From: Gloeocapsa sp. PCC 7428
GTDB taxonomy: Bacteria > Cyanobacteriota > Cyanobacteriia > Cyanobacteriales > Chroococcidiopsidaceae
Assembly: GCF_000317555.1 (NCBI RefSeq)
Contig: NC_019745.1
Location: 2,604,001 to 2,668,000 of the forward strand
Direction: 5' to 3'
Length of the DNA: 64,000 bases
Within the stretch, counting starts at the first letter, position 1, and each line of letters opens with the position of its first letter. The notes under the pieces are model-generated. The model worked only from the letters and a program-made list of their open reading frames with translations, searched no databases and was not told the DNA's origin. Of this stretch, positions 56,712 to 64,000 are shown piece by piece. A program made the position numbers and the translations under genes.

Positions 56712-57521
56712 ATGAAAATTGCGGAACTAATCGCTTGGTTTGAAGCATGGGCGAATCCGGCTTGGCAAGAAAGCTGGGATAATTGCGGTTGGCAGATTGA
56801 ACCTGGAGTGTTGGAAGAATCAGCACGGGTGCTTGTATGTTTGACTCCTACGCTTGCGGTAATGCATGAAGCGATCGCACTTCAAAATGCAGGAACTCCT
56901 GTTAACCTGATTTTTGCGCACCATCCTTTGATTTTTAAACCAGTTAAATCTTTGCAAACCGGAGATGCGATCGCCGAGATGACACGCTTGGCGTTTCGCC
57001 ATCAAATCGGAGTTTACACCGCGCATACCAATTTTGACCAAGTCGCTGATGGTACAGCGGATGTGCTAGCGCAGGTGTTAGAACTTAAGCACGCTACACC
57101 CATCGTAGAAACCCAGCCAGGGTTAGGCTACGGTCGTGTGGGAGATTTAGAACCACCTTTAACTTTACAAGAACTCCTCACCAAGATTTACACTCAGCTA
57201 CAACCACCCGATTTGATTTTCTCTCCGGAAGCAAATCGAGAGCAAACAATTGAACGCGTAGCGGTTTTAGGCGGTTCGGGAGCAAGCTTTATCTCAGATG
57301 TGGTGAAAACTGGTGCAGCAGCTTATTTGACATCGGACTGTAAATTTCATCAATTCCAGGAAAGTCGCGATCGCGGTTTAATTCTCATCGACGCCGGACA
57401 TTACGCGACTGAACGCCCTGCTTGCGCCCAACTTGTCGCAAAATTGCAAAATTTAAGCCTTGAGTGGGTACAATTAAGCCAAAAAGATGAAGATTTTCGG
57501 CAATTTTACGGTAAATATTAA
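56712..57521 (+). CDS. Nif3-like dinuclear metal centre protein
   Basis: 269 residues of the Nif3/YbgI family (hexameric, binds two metal ions, annotated as GTP cyclohydrolase 1 type 2-like). Metal-ligand stretches: LIFAHHPLIFKPVKSL near residue 68, GVYTAHTNFDQVADGTADVLAQVL near 97, and DAGHYATERPACAQLV near 225. The substrate is not settled for the family. Start ATG at 56712; a short TAATGG-type repeat lies just upstream. Single gene. Confidence 0.93.
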   Translation: MKIAELIAWFEAWANPAWQESWDNCGWQIEPGVLEESARVLVCLTPTLAVMHEAIALQNAGTPVNLIFAHHPLIFKPVKSLQTGDAIAEMTRLAFRHQIGVYTAHTNFDQVADGTADVLAQVLELKHATPIVETQPGLGYGRVGDLEPPLTLQELLTKIYTQLQPPDLIFSPEANREQTIERVAVLGGSGASFISDVVKTGAAAYLTSDCKFHQFQESRDRGLILIDAGHYATERPACAQLVAKLQNLSLEWVQLSQKDEDFRQFYGKY

Positions 57522-57985
57522 CTAATAATTTTGCTAGAAAAAGATGAAGTATCGCAAAACAATGAGTTAAGATCATTTACATTAGGATCAAGCTACGCGA
57601 GTCCCTCGACTCGAACTGATATCACTTAAATACAAAGTGGTAACAAAAATTACCGAATTTACGGTAAAAATGTGTATGTTTCGCTCATGAGAGACAAAGT
57701 TCTAGTCAATGGCAAACATCGGCTTGATCGAGGCAAACGCCTAATTGCTGTACACTAAAACCTAATCTTTAAACAATGCTGCGAAGCAAACATTCCAAGC
57801 TCAGTAGCAACCATCTAGCTAGCGACTCAGGAGGCACATGAAACTAAAAACAATAAAAGTTGCTGGCAAGATTGCCGCATATTACTAAAAGTGAAAATTG
57901 TTCACTCTGAGCAGTATTTAACTGGGATTACACCCCAGAACTATGTACAGATTTAACTTACGTTGTAAAAGGGCAGAAGCGATAG
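57522..57985. other. Intergenic region with a short reading frame
   Basis: 464 bases between the Nif3-like and DUF6679 genes, mostly AT-rich, so the DUF6679 promoter should lie here. It includes CGCGAGTCCCTCGACTCGAA at 57597-57616, a small GC-rich inverted stretch, and the 16-codon open frame at 57838-57888 described separately. No tRNA or other RNA fold was recognised. Confidence 0.5.
57838..57888 (+). CDS. Possible 16-residue leader peptide or micro-protein
   Basis: ATG at 57838 opens a 16-codon frame (MKLKTIKVAGKIAAYY, stop TAA), preceded at 57829-57834 by AGGAGG, the best Shine-Dalgarno sequence in the neighbourhood, 3 bases before the start. The peptide is basic, with a hydrophobic C-terminus, and ends 97 bases before the DUF6679 gene. 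It may be translated as a leader that affects the next gene or as a small protein. Chance is possible for such a short frame. Confidence 0.35.
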   Translation: MKLKTIKVAGKIAAYY

Positions 57986-58294
57986 ATGCTACACCGCAAG
58001 ATTTATCAACTGTGTGGCGACGGGCGTGAAGTATGCGTTTTCTTGCGGGACCAGCAACGCTGGATAGAACGCGCCCGCATCATCGACATTGAAGGTGATT
58101 TAGTTACCCTGCGTTATGAAACAGAAGAAGAAGACGAAGTTTGCTCTTGGGAAGAAATGGTTCGTCTCGAAAGCATTGGTGCTGTGACACAAAAGTTAGC
58201 TTCAGTACCACGCGGTAACGCTGAACCTTTAGTTTCCGAGGATTGTCCCGAAGCAGAACGCATTCGTCGTTACACCGACTCGAATCCCGATTAA
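57986..58294 (+). CDS. DUF6679 family conserved cyanobacterial protein
   Basis: A 102-residue cytosolic protein that I recognise as the conserved cyanobacterial family DUF6679. Conserved opening MLHRKIYQLCGDGREVCVFL, then RDQQRWIERARIIDIEGDLV, YETEEEDEVCSWEEMVRLES and a tail rich in charged residues. It has no known role; the fold is probably a small beta-barrel like an Sm- or Tudor-type domain (inference from the alternating strand pattern). Start ATG at 57986; no strong Shine-Dalgarno sequence. Confidence 0.8.
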   Translation: MLHRKIYQLCGDGREVCVFLRDQQRWIERARIIDIEGDLVTLRYETEEEDEVCSWEEMVRLESIGAVTQKLASVPRGNAEPLVSEDCPEAERIRRYTDSNPD

Positions 58295-58313
58295 TTGGCT
58301 ATTGGCTAGAAAA

Positions 58314-58349
58314 GAGAAAGTAGGAAATATAAAAGTTTCTTACTTTCTC
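58314..58349. terminator. 14-bp hairpin between convergent genes
   Basis: GAGAAAGTAGGAAA (58314-58327) pairs with TTTCTTACTTTCTC (58336-58349), one G-T pair, 8-base loop ATATAAAAG-type. It sits between DUF6679 and the convergent MBL gene, which makes a bidirectional terminator likely. AT-rich stem, no clear T-run. Confidence 0.6.
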
Positions 58350-58359
58350 AACTTACAAC

Positions 58360-60009
58360 TTATTCTTCACTACTACGTTCATAGACAGGACAGTAACCTT
58401 CTGGTGTCACCTTAAACCCGAACAAAGGAGATGCTTGATTCCAGCATCGCTGTCCGCGTTGAAATTTACAAGTAGCGCAGCAACTGACTTCGTTAGCGAT
58501 GAGGCGATCGCTTGTTTGATTCAGTAACTCCCGCTGTGACAAGCCGCGAATGACTAATTCTTCGCCTTGCCAACGGGCTTCAACTAATCCGGTATCCGCA
58601 AAAACGCGCCAGCGGGGATCGGCAATAATTGATTCTGGTAGCGTAATTGTAATTACCGTCCCCAACTCATTCAGTTCACCTTCATAATTAGTTTCTGGCG
58701 CGGCTGGTTGGATAAACGTATCGCCGACTGGTAAATCCACCGCTGTACCACTCGCAGGCGAATGCAAATGGTAGCGATTTTGTAACTCATCTAAGCTGGT
58801 GAGATCTGCTAAATAAGCTGGCGAACCATGAACAAAAATAACGTGCTGTGGTCGTAGATTGTGAATCAGTTGCGTAATTCCAGGACCATCGCTATGTTGT
58901 GCGAGTAAATACGTTTCTACGGTAGTTGAGGGTTGAGGTGCTAATTCTGGTAAAGACTGAGGATGAGGAAGTAAACGCCCTGGTTTTTCTGGAAAGAGAA
59001 TCAACCAAGGACCCGTTTCGGGCTGGCAATATTGTTGTAAATCTGCACTTTCATCAGTAATCACAATACAAGGCGATTTTCCTACCTCAGCGCGCTGTTG
59101 TGCTGTTAACCTGCGCATTCGGGGGCGTACGCGTTCATCCCAGAATAACGGTTGATGACGTGCAAAGTTTTGGACTGACGCGGGGAGTTGCGGTAGCATT
59201 TCTAGGTAAGCATCGCAGCCAGTAGCGACCATCCCATCAACCCAAATATCTAAATCGCGACCAGTAAAACTGTGATGACTCCGCAGTAACATGAGAATTT
59301 CTTGCCCAATTCCCAGCGTTGGCGTTGGCATTAACACACAATAACCTTGAGCGATCGCCCGATTAATGCGTTCAGCAAGTTGATTTTCTTGCGATCGCCG
59401 ATGCGGATGGCGTGCTGTTCCGTAGCTTCCTTCAATAATTAAGACATCAGGCTTTAATCCGCGCAACTCCTCTAGTGGCATTCCTTCGACTAAGCGCGAA
59501 TTCGATAAAAAAAAGTCTCCTGTGTAGAGTAACGTATACGTCCGCTGTGGTGTGGTGTACGTCAATAAAATCGCGGCTGCGCCTGGTAAATGTCCCGCCG
59601 GAAACAACTCCGCACTCAAACCATCTTGAAATTCTACAGGCGATCGCCACGGTAATGCTTGACAAAACTGCGTTTGACTTGCCTCTAACCAGTTAAGAGG
59701 TAATAATTGCGTTGTGGCTTCGCTAGCGTAGATGGGTAATGAAGGAAAAGCCTGATGTAATGCCAGTAATCCCTGTGCGTGATCTGGATGCGCATGACTA
59801 CACAAAACTATATCGGCTGGCGGCGATCGCTTCCCTTTTTTGAGGATAGAAACGTCTTCAATGCCACAGTCGAGTAAAATGCGATAAGGTCCCATCCGTA
59901 CTAATAAACACACGCCTTCATCAGCATGATGAACGCTGTACGGGAAACACTCTAATTCGGAACTTGTTTCGCCAACGTGACGGGAGGCTGTAGGTATCCG
60001 ATTGCTCAT
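58360..60009 (-). CDS. MBL-fold/beta-CASP hydrolase (RNase-J/CPSF-like)
   Basis: 549 residues. Metallo-beta-lactamase fold with the zinc motif CSHAHPDHAQG (HxHxDH) near residue 75 and LYTGDFFLSNSRLVEGMP, a beta-CASP insertion (VLIIEGSYGTARHPHRRSQE, VLMPTPTLGIGQEILMLL), and RPQHVIFVHGSPAYL, the usual final His. A C-terminal Cys-rich tail, CCATCKFQRGQRCWNQASPLFGFKVTPEGYCPVY, may bind another metal. These proteins are RNA-processing nucleases or related hydrolases. ATG at 60009 has GGAGGT four bases upstream; the earlier GTG at 60021 is unlikely. Confidence 0.9.
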   Translation of the reverse strand: MSNRIPTASRHVGETSSELECFPYSVHHADEGVCLLVRMGPYRILLDCGIEDVSILKKGKRSPPADIVLCSHAHPDHAQGLLALHQAFPSLPIYASEATTQLLPLNWLEASQTQFCQALPWRSPVEFQDGLSAELFPAGHLPGAAAILLTYTTPQRTYTLLYTGDFFLSNSRLVEGMPLEELRGLKPDVLIIEGSYGTARHPHRRSQENQLAERINRAIAQGYCVLMPTPTLGIGQEILMLLRSHHSFTGRDLDIWVDGMVATGCDAYLEMLPQLPASVQNFARHQPLFWDERVRPRMRRLTAQQRAEVGKSPCIVITDESADLQQYCQPETGPWLILFPEKPGRLLPHPQSLPELAPQPSTTVETYLLAQHSDGPGITQLIHNLRPQHVIFVHGSPAYLADLTSLDELQNRYHLHSPASGTAVDLPVGDTFIQPAAPETNYEGELNELGTVITITLPESIIADPRWRVFADTGLVEARWQGEELVIRGLSQRELLNQTSDRLIANEVSCCATCKFQRGQRCWNQASPLFGFKVTPEGYCPVYERSSEE

Positions 60010-60113
60010 ACACACCTCCACTCAAACCCAGTGCAGGCTAAAAGCTAGGGAATAGATAGATTGAATTTTGATTTAACTCACCCCTGATTTAACTCTGTGC
60101 GATCGCGGTTCAT

Positions 60114-60236
60114 TTAGTGTGCAGAACCGTTACCGTGATAATTATCTGTGTCATAAAAGCCGTTTTTCGTACCAAAGAATAAGCACGACACAGTAAAAAT
60201 GACTGTTAATCCAACAAGAATTAGTTTGACATCCAT
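60114..60236 (-). CDS. 40-residue single-helix membrane protein, possibly NdhP
   Basis: A 40-codon gene (ATG at 60236, stop at 60114). The N-terminal 22 residues form one membrane helix (LILVGLTVIFTVSCLFFG); the tail is TKNGFYDTDNYHGNGSAH. This resembles NdhP, the small cyanobacterial subunit of the photosynthetic NDH-1 complex, but I rely on memory of that family rather than a search. Its start lies 11 bases from the divergent glycosylase start. Real coding is favoured by the hydrophobic helix, the hydrophilic conserved-looking tail and the complete frame. Confidence 0.7.
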   Translation of the reverse strand: MDVKLILVGLTVIFTVSCLFFGTKNGFYDTDNYHGNGSAH

Positions 60237-60247
60237 CTCGCTACCCC

Positions 60248-60862
60248 ATGAATTGCGTAAATTCAACGACACTCAATCAGATTGTAGAGCCTTCTTGGTT
60301 CGAGCGTCCATCTACTGAAGTTGCACCCGATCTACTCGGCTGTACGCTTGTCCGCAAATTACCCGATGGACAAACCCTACGAGGTTTAATTGTCGAAACC
60401 GAAGCTTATGCTGTCGGCGATCCGGCGTTTCATGCGTACCGGCGACGCACCGAACGCAATGCGGTACTCTTTGGACCTGCTGGAAGAAGTTATGTTTATC
60501 TTATCTATGGAATCTACCATTGTTTCAACGTCGTCACTGATGCGGATGGCGTTCCGAGTGCAGTTTTAATTCGTGCTTTACAACTCGAATTCCCAGCAGA
60601 AGTATCATTTCCAAAACCGCACCGAATCGCGGCTGGACCTGGTAAATTGTGCCTAGCGTTACAGATTGATCGCAGCTTAAATGCTGTACTCCTCCAACCG
60701 AGTGAACCACTGTGGTTAGAACATCGAACCCTAGAATTTCAACAACAGCTTGATTGTCAAATTACCAGCTTTGTGCAAACGACGCGCATTGGAATTACGC
60801 AAGGAGTTGATTTACCGTGGCGGTGGTATATCAAAAATTGTCCTGCGGTTTCTAAAACTTGA
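60248..60862 (+). CDS. DNA-3-methyladenine glycosylase (AAG/MPG type)
   Basis: 204 residues of the mammalian-type alkyladenine glycosylase family. Conserved: WFERPSTEVAPDLLGCTLV near residue 17, LIVETEAYAVGDPAFHAYRR (catalytic Glu of ETEAY), RNAVLFGPAGRSYVYLIYGIYHCFNVV, and AAGPGKLCLALQI. It removes alkylated or deaminated bases. The first residues are not conserved, but no later ATG fits. Start 11 bases from the divergent small membrane-protein gene. Confidence 0.94.
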   Translation: MNCVNSTTLNQIVEPSWFERPSTEVAPDLLGCTLVRKLPDGQTLRGLIVETEAYAVGDPAFHAYRRRTERNAVLFGPAGRSYVYLIYGIYHCFNVVTDADGVPSAVLIRALQLEFPAEVSFPKPHRIAAGPGKLCLALQIDRSLNAVLLQPSEPLWLEHRTLEFQQQLDCQITSFVQTTRIGITQGVDLPWRWYIKNCPAVSKT

Positions 60863-60927
60863 CATTTAAGCGATTACTTATATATTCTAAAAACAGTTAA
60901 GCATTTACTTAAGTATTTGCAACTTTC

Positions 60928-61245
60928 ATGCGAGGAGATATTTTTTATGCGATTGCCGATCCGACACGTCGAGCAATTTTAGATCGCCTGCGGGATGGAG
61001 AACAACCTGTAAAGCAGCTTGCAGAACCTTTTGCGATGTCTTTACCAGCAATTTCGCAGCATTTACAGATTTTGTGTGAGGCGGGTTTAGTCACGCAACG
61101 GCGCTTAGGGCGTCAGCGAATCTATCAACTTAATCCCGAACCATTACAACAAGTGCAAAATTGGGTTTCGCATTACGAACAGTTTTGGCAAGTGAAACTC
61201 GATAACCTCGGTGAATATCTGGAGGAGTCATGTTCCGAGTCGTAA
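60928..61245 (+). CDS. ArsR-family winged-helix transcription regulator
   Basis: 105 residues, a compact winged-helix protein: IADPTRRAILDRLRDGEQPV, then the recognition helix region MSLPAISQHLQILCEAGLVTQRRLGRQRIYQL. Only one Cys is present, at a site (LCEAG) that differs from the ELCVCD-type metal box, so a metal-sensing role is unlikely; non-metal ArsR regulators of SRPBCC partners are common. It overlaps the downstream SRPBCC gene by 16 bases. Confidence 0.92.
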   Translation: MRGDIFYAIADPTRRAILDRLRDGEQPVKQLAEPFAMSLPAISQHLQILCEAGLVTQRRLGRQRIYQLNPEPLQQVQNWVSHYEQFWQVKLDNLGEYLEESCSES

Positions 61246-61775
61246 AGATGGAAGTTTTCTATCCGTATCCGCCAGAGAAAGTATGGAGGGCGATCGCAAA
61301 TCGTCAAACATTAGCAAAGTGGTTGATGGAAAACAACTTTGAACCCTGTTTAGGACACAAGTTTTGCTTTCAGTCACAACTACCAGGATTAAACGAGGTT
61401 ATTCACTGCGAAGTACTGAAACTGAAAGAACCCTACGAACTCGCTTATTCTTGGCAAGATAACTTGATGGAATCTCGCTCAATAGTAACTTGGACGCTAA
61501 CACCTGTTGACGGCGGTACACAACTGCATTTAGAACATCGCGGATATCAGCAGGATGCGATCGCTATCAGTATACCTGCACGTCAATCTCAATCTTGGCA
61601 AGCACAGTTAACACATCCAATTGTAGTAAGCGATCGCGTTTCGGAACCTAAACAATTAGGAAGTATTCTACTCAATTCTTATTTCAATGGTAAGTGGGAA
61701 TATTTGCTTCATCACAAATTTGTAGAAGTTTTGGCTTCTGAAGCACCTATTGAAAGCACTTCTTTGGGTACTTAA
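61230..61775 (+). CDS. SRPBCC/AHSA1-type protein
   Basis: 181 residues with the START-like (activator of Hsp90 ATPase homologue 1) fold: VFYPYPPEKVWRAIANRQTLAKWLMENNFEPC, LAYSWQDNLMESRSIVTWTLTP, GTQLHLEHRGYQQ. Hydrophobic-ligand binding is expected. The pairing with an ArsR gene is a widespread arrangement in bacteria, with the regulator controlling its neighbour. The C-terminal about 40 residues (GKWEYLLHHKFVEVL) extend a usual pattern. Overlaps the regulator by 16 bases. Confidence 0.88.
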   Translation: MFRVVKMEVFYPYPPEKVWRAIANRQTLAKWLMENNFEPCLGHKFCFQSQLPGLNEVIHCEVLKLKEPYELAYSWQDNLMESRSIVTWTLTPVDGGTQLHLEHRGYQQDAIAISIPARQSQSWQAQLTHPIVVSDRVSEPKQLGSILLNSYFNGKWEYLLHHKFVEVLASEAPIESTSLGT

Positions 61776-61806
61776 TAAACCACAAAGGCGCAAAGTACAC
61801 AAAGAA
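61776..61806. repeat. Dispersed repeat CCACAAAGGCGCAAAG
   Basis: AACCACAAAGGCGCAAAGTA then CACAAAGAAAA. Related copies are at 5635-5659 (GGCACAAAGAACACAAAGG) and 63467-63497 (AACCACAGCGACGCAGAGAA). It lies just after the SRPBCC stop codon. Confidence 0.5.
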
Positions 61807-61837
61807 AAAACCAAGAAAGTATTACCATATAATTGCT

Positions 61838-62431
61838 ATGACTACTCCCATACCACTAAGCATTCCAGTTATTCAATCTTTTCCTCAACAAGAGCAACCA
61901 TTTGATATTTATTCGCGGTTGCTTTCCGAGCGAATTGTGTTTTTGAAAGGTGAATTGACTGAGGAAATTGCTAACTTAATTATTGCACAATTACTGTTTC
62001 TTGATGCTGAAAATCCAGAAAAAGATATTTCTTTATTTATCAACTCTGATGGTAGTTCAGCACCTGCGGCAATAACTGTTTACGATGCAATGAAACAACT
62101 TCGTAGCGATATTACTACCGTTTGTGTTGGTACTGCTGCTGCGATGGGTGCCTTCCTACTTTCTTCTGGAACTAAGGGCAAAAGATATGCTTTACCACAC
62201 GCCCGAATTAGATTACAGCAATCGTCAGGAAATGTTGAAGGAAAAGCAGTTGATGTTGAGTTAGCTGCTCAAGAGATTTTATACCTTAACCAAACCCTGA
62301 ATCAAATTCTTGCTGAAAATACTGGAAAAACTCAGCAGCAGATTGAAATTGATTTAAGTAGAACTTTATTCCTGAATGCTGAAGAAGCAAAAAACTACGG
62401 TTTAATCGACAGCATTATAACAAAACTATGA
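61838..62431 (+). CDS. ClpP-like protein without catalytic triad
   Basis: 197 residues with the complete ClpP fold: FDIYSRLLSERIVFLKGELT, IIAQLLFLDAENPEKDISLFINS, TAAAMGAFLLSSGTKGKRYALPHARI, LYLNQTLNQILAENTGKTQQQIE and LFLNAEEAKNYGLID. In a working ClpP the catalytic Ser sits in AASMG, His in MIHQP and Asp in DRD before FF; here these are Ala102, Gln127 and Thr176, and the oxyanion loop INSPGGS is INSDGSS. It is therefore proteolytically dead, like ClpR, but its replacements differ from the ClpR I recall (Gly at the Ser site). Its stop overlaps the epimerase start by four bases. It may join a ClpP ring as an inactive subunit. Confidence 0.9.
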   Translation: MTTPIPLSIPVIQSFPQQEQPFDIYSRLLSERIVFLKGELTEEIANLIIAQLLFLDAENPEKDISLFINSDGSSAPAAITVYDAMKQLRSDITTVCVGTAAAMGAFLLSSGTKGKRYALPHARIRLQQSSGNVEGKAVDVELAAQEILYLNQTLNQILAENTGKTQQQIEIDLSRTLFLNAEEAKNYGLIDSIITKL

Positions 62432-63453
62432 AAATTTTAGTTATAGGAGGAACCAATTTTATTGGTCCAGAAGTAGTACGTCGGCTTCATGCAATGGGTC
62501 ATGAAGTAACTGTATTTCATCGGGGAAAAACTTTAGCTGAATTACCGTTAGGAGTAAAGGAAATTAAAGGCGATCGTGCTCAAATTATTGAGGGAAAAAC
62601 TCAGTTTGAGCAACTTTCACCCGATGTCGTTTTAGACATGATTCTCTATACTGAGCAAGATGCGCTGACAACAATGAAGGCATTTAAAGGTATTGCCCAG
62701 CGTATTGTTGCAATTAGTAGCATGGATGTGTATCGTGCTTATAACGTACTCTTAGGTAAAGAATCAGATATTATTCCCATACCACTTACCGAAGATTCGC
62801 CACTACGTCAGCAATTCTATCCTTTTAAGGATATGCCACAAAGAGCGCTCAACGCTCCGGCGGATTACGACAAAATCTTGGTGGAACGAGTTGTGATGGG
62901 TGATGCTGATTTACCTGCTACAATCATCCGCTTACCAATGGTATACGGAGCAAAAGATCCATTACACCGCTTGTTTCCTTATCTCAAGCGAATGGATGAA
63001 AACCGTCCGGCAATTTTATTACCAGAAAAGTTTGCGCAATGGCGCGGTTGTTATGGATACGTGGAGAATGTAGCGCTAGCGATCGCACTAACAGTGACAA
63101 ATCCCCAAGCCACAAAACGCATCTACCATGTGGCAGATTTACAAGTCTCTGAAGCCGAACGCCTCAATCAAATTGGGAAAGCTGCTGGATGGCAAGGTAA
63201 AGTTATATCTATTCCCCAACACTATTTACCAGCAGATTGGAATTTACCTTTTAATACCGAACAACATTGGTTTGCTGATACAACACGAATTCGTCAAGAA
63301 CTTGGTTACAGCGAAGTTGTATCGCCAGAAGAAGCGCTGAAACAAACGATTGATTGGGAACGCAGTAACCCACCGCAAGAAATGCCCCAATGGACAGGGT
63401 TAGAATTGTTAGATTATGCTACTGAGGATGAGATTTTAACTCGATTGAGCTAG
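62428..63453 (+). CDS. NAD-dependent epimerase/dehydratase family protein
   Basis: 341 residues of the extended short-chain dehydrogenase group. The N-terminus has the NAD(P) loop LVIGGTNFIGPEVVRRL; SSMDVYRAYN near 97 and the later YDKILVERVV with the catalytic Tyr-x-x-x-Lys (YDKIL) near residue 149 follow, and a C-terminal LGYSEVVSPEEALKQTIDWERS. The pattern GGTNFIG and RLPMVYGAKDP resemble the CSP41/NAD-epimerase-like proteins of plastids and cyanobacteria, which bind RNA in some cases. It starts by ATGA overlap with the inactive ClpP-like gene, so the two are coupled. Confidence 0.88.
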   Translation: MKILVIGGTNFIGPEVVRRLHAMGHEVTVFHRGKTLAELPLGVKEIKGDRAQIIEGKTQFEQLSPDVVLDMILYTEQDALTTMKAFKGIAQRIVAISSMDVYRAYNVLLGKESDIIPIPLTEDSPLRQQFYPFKDMPQRALNAPADYDKILVERVVMGDADLPATIIRLPMVYGAKDPLHRLFPYLKRMDENRPAILLPEKFAQWRGCYGYVENVALAIALTVTNPQATKRIYHVADLQVSEAERLNQIGKAAGWQGKVISIPQHYLPADWNLPFNTEQHWFADTTRIRQELGYSEVVSPEEALKQTIDWERSNPPQEMPQWTGLELLDYATEDEILTRLS

Positions 63454-63466
63454 GGCAATCTTAAAC

Positions 63467-63497
63467 GAACCACAGCGACGCAGAGAACACAGAGTAA
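63467..63497. repeat. Dispersed repeat, third copy
   Basis: AACCACAGCGACGCAGAGAA then CACAGAGTAAAG, similar to the copies at 5635-5659 and 61776-61806. It lies between the epimerase and the integrase gene. No gene seen in the 168-base gap. Confidence 0.5.
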
Positions 63498-63621
63498 AGA
63501 GATTAAGAGGTTTTTTTGTGTTGAGATAGCTATAGTACAAATGCGATCGCAACTCATCCAGGATAATATTGTAATCTTGATGCAGTCTGGTAAAACATAA
63601 GCAACTGCAATCAATCGATTT

Positions 63622-64000
63622 ATGCCAAGCCAGCAATCTAACTTTTACGATCCGCGTCAAGCCGAATGGAATGGTATTCCTATAGACGAATGGAAACCAT
63701 CTGACTGGAAGCAGTGGAAACCGAATAACCCAAAGGATGAGGCGGCGAAAATCGAACGCGAGTATCTCAGGATCAAGTATGCGATCGCCCAAGCAAACAC
63801 AGCATTAAGTATCGATCGAGTCAAAGTTAAACTCAAGCTAACGACCGCTAAATCGATCGGTTTGCAAGGAACTTTCCCCTGTAAACCTGGTGATGTGGGT
63901 AAACATGGAAGTTCCAATAAGCAGTACACAATTTCACTAGGGTTTCCTGCGAGTGATGCGGGTGTCAAAACGGCTGTCGCTAAAGCACGGGAATTGGATC
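63622..64000 (+). CDS. Partial site-specific integrase (N-terminal part)
   Basis: An open frame from ATG at 63622 to the window end (126 codons and one base, no stop). The N-terminal sequence (DEWKPSDWKQWKPNNPKDEA) is hydrophilic and Trp-rich; the following IDRVKVKLKLTTAKSIGLQGTF, KQYTISLGFPASDAG and KTAVAKARELD fits the arm-DNA-binding domain that opens cyanobacterial phage-type tyrosine recombinases. The catalytic domain would lie beyond the right edge, so the assignment is unverified. It hints at an integrated element starting near the right end. Confidence 0.6.
   Translation, partial: MPSQQSNFYDPRQAEWNGIPIDEWKPSDWKQWKPNNPKDEAAKIEREYLRIKYAIAQANTALSIDRVKVKLKLTTAKSIGLQGTFPCKPGDVGKHGSSNKQYTISLGFPASDAGVKTAVAKARELD

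Noticed and set aside
1-64000. CRISPR array
   Set aside because: I looked for regularly spaced direct repeats of 25-40 bases and saw none; the repeats present are short palindromes and heptamers.

Overview
The window looks like chromosomal DNA of a unicellular or colonial cyanobacterium. Visible grounds are the very frequent HIP1 octamer (GCGATCGC), a probable small NDH-1 subunit, cyanobacterial-type AMIN domains, several small conserved cyanobacterial proteins (DUF3172, DUF6679, a probable PAP/fibrillin protein, an IM30/PspA relative), and short dispersed palindromes of the kind that litter these genomes. Without a search I would guess the Chroococcidiopsis/Gloeocapsopsis neighbourhood, but only tentatively. 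No rRNA, CRISPR array or intact insertion sequence is seen.

Layout. 0.2-5.5 kb: a large two-partner-secretion exoprotein, a decayed hicA toxin beside an intact hicB antitoxin, and a UbiD decarboxylase. 5.7-10.3 kb (minus strand): an iron-siderophore locus of AraC regulator, AMIN/TonB-dependent receptor and substrate-binding lipoprotein. 10.4-11.5 kb: tRNA 2-selenouridine synthase. 11.6-17.5 kb: a signalling operon with overlapping stops and starts (REC-wHTH-Hpt-REC-REC-GGDEF protein, multi-PAS histidine kinase, single-domain REC). 17.5-18.3 kb: two tandem DUF202 membrane proteins. 18.6-21.6 kb: an SLC13-type anion transporter with a histidine-kinase-like protein that lacks an obvious H-box. 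21.7-30.5 kb: glycerate kinase, prohibitin, endonuclease V, secreted and AMIN proteins, DUF3172, an orphan ABC-2 permease and a GDSL autotransporter. 30.7-36.6 kb: SdhA, PdhB, SecD-SecF, then tRNA-Gly(UCC). 37.5-40.6 kb: LysE exporter, then ExbB-ExbD-ExbD converging on a proline-rich TonB-like protein. 40.6-44.5 kb: pstSCAB with a Pho-box-like promoter. 44.6-47.9 kb: GNAT acetyltransferase, secreted protein, gltX with a clear terminator, tRNA-Asp(GUC). 47.9-54.6 kb: sulfotransferase, phytase-like esterase, RecB-like nuclease, class V aminotransferase, glycosyltransferase and YjbQ. 54.8-60.9 kb: small cyanobacterial proteins, including a shortened PspA/IM30-like protein, Nif3-like protein, DUF6679, an MBL/beta-CASP hydrolase, a 40-residue membrane protein and a 3-methyladenine glycosylase. 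60.9-64.0 kb: ArsR plus SRPBCC pair, a ClpP-like protein lacking all three catalytic residues that overlaps an epimerase gene, and the start of a phage-type integrase running off the right end.

How it fits together. The TonB-dependent receptor and its binding lipoprotein need an energiser, and the ExbB-ExbD-ExbD/TonB-like group 30 kb away is a plausible supplier. Phosphate uptake is a complete pst operon under a probable PhoB-type box. The most unusual items are the catalytically dead ClpP paralogue coupled to an epimerase, the miniature IM30/PspA protein, the nonsense- and start-codon-mutated hicA, the kinase-like protein without an H-box, and a 16-codon open frame with a strong Shine-Dalgarno site.
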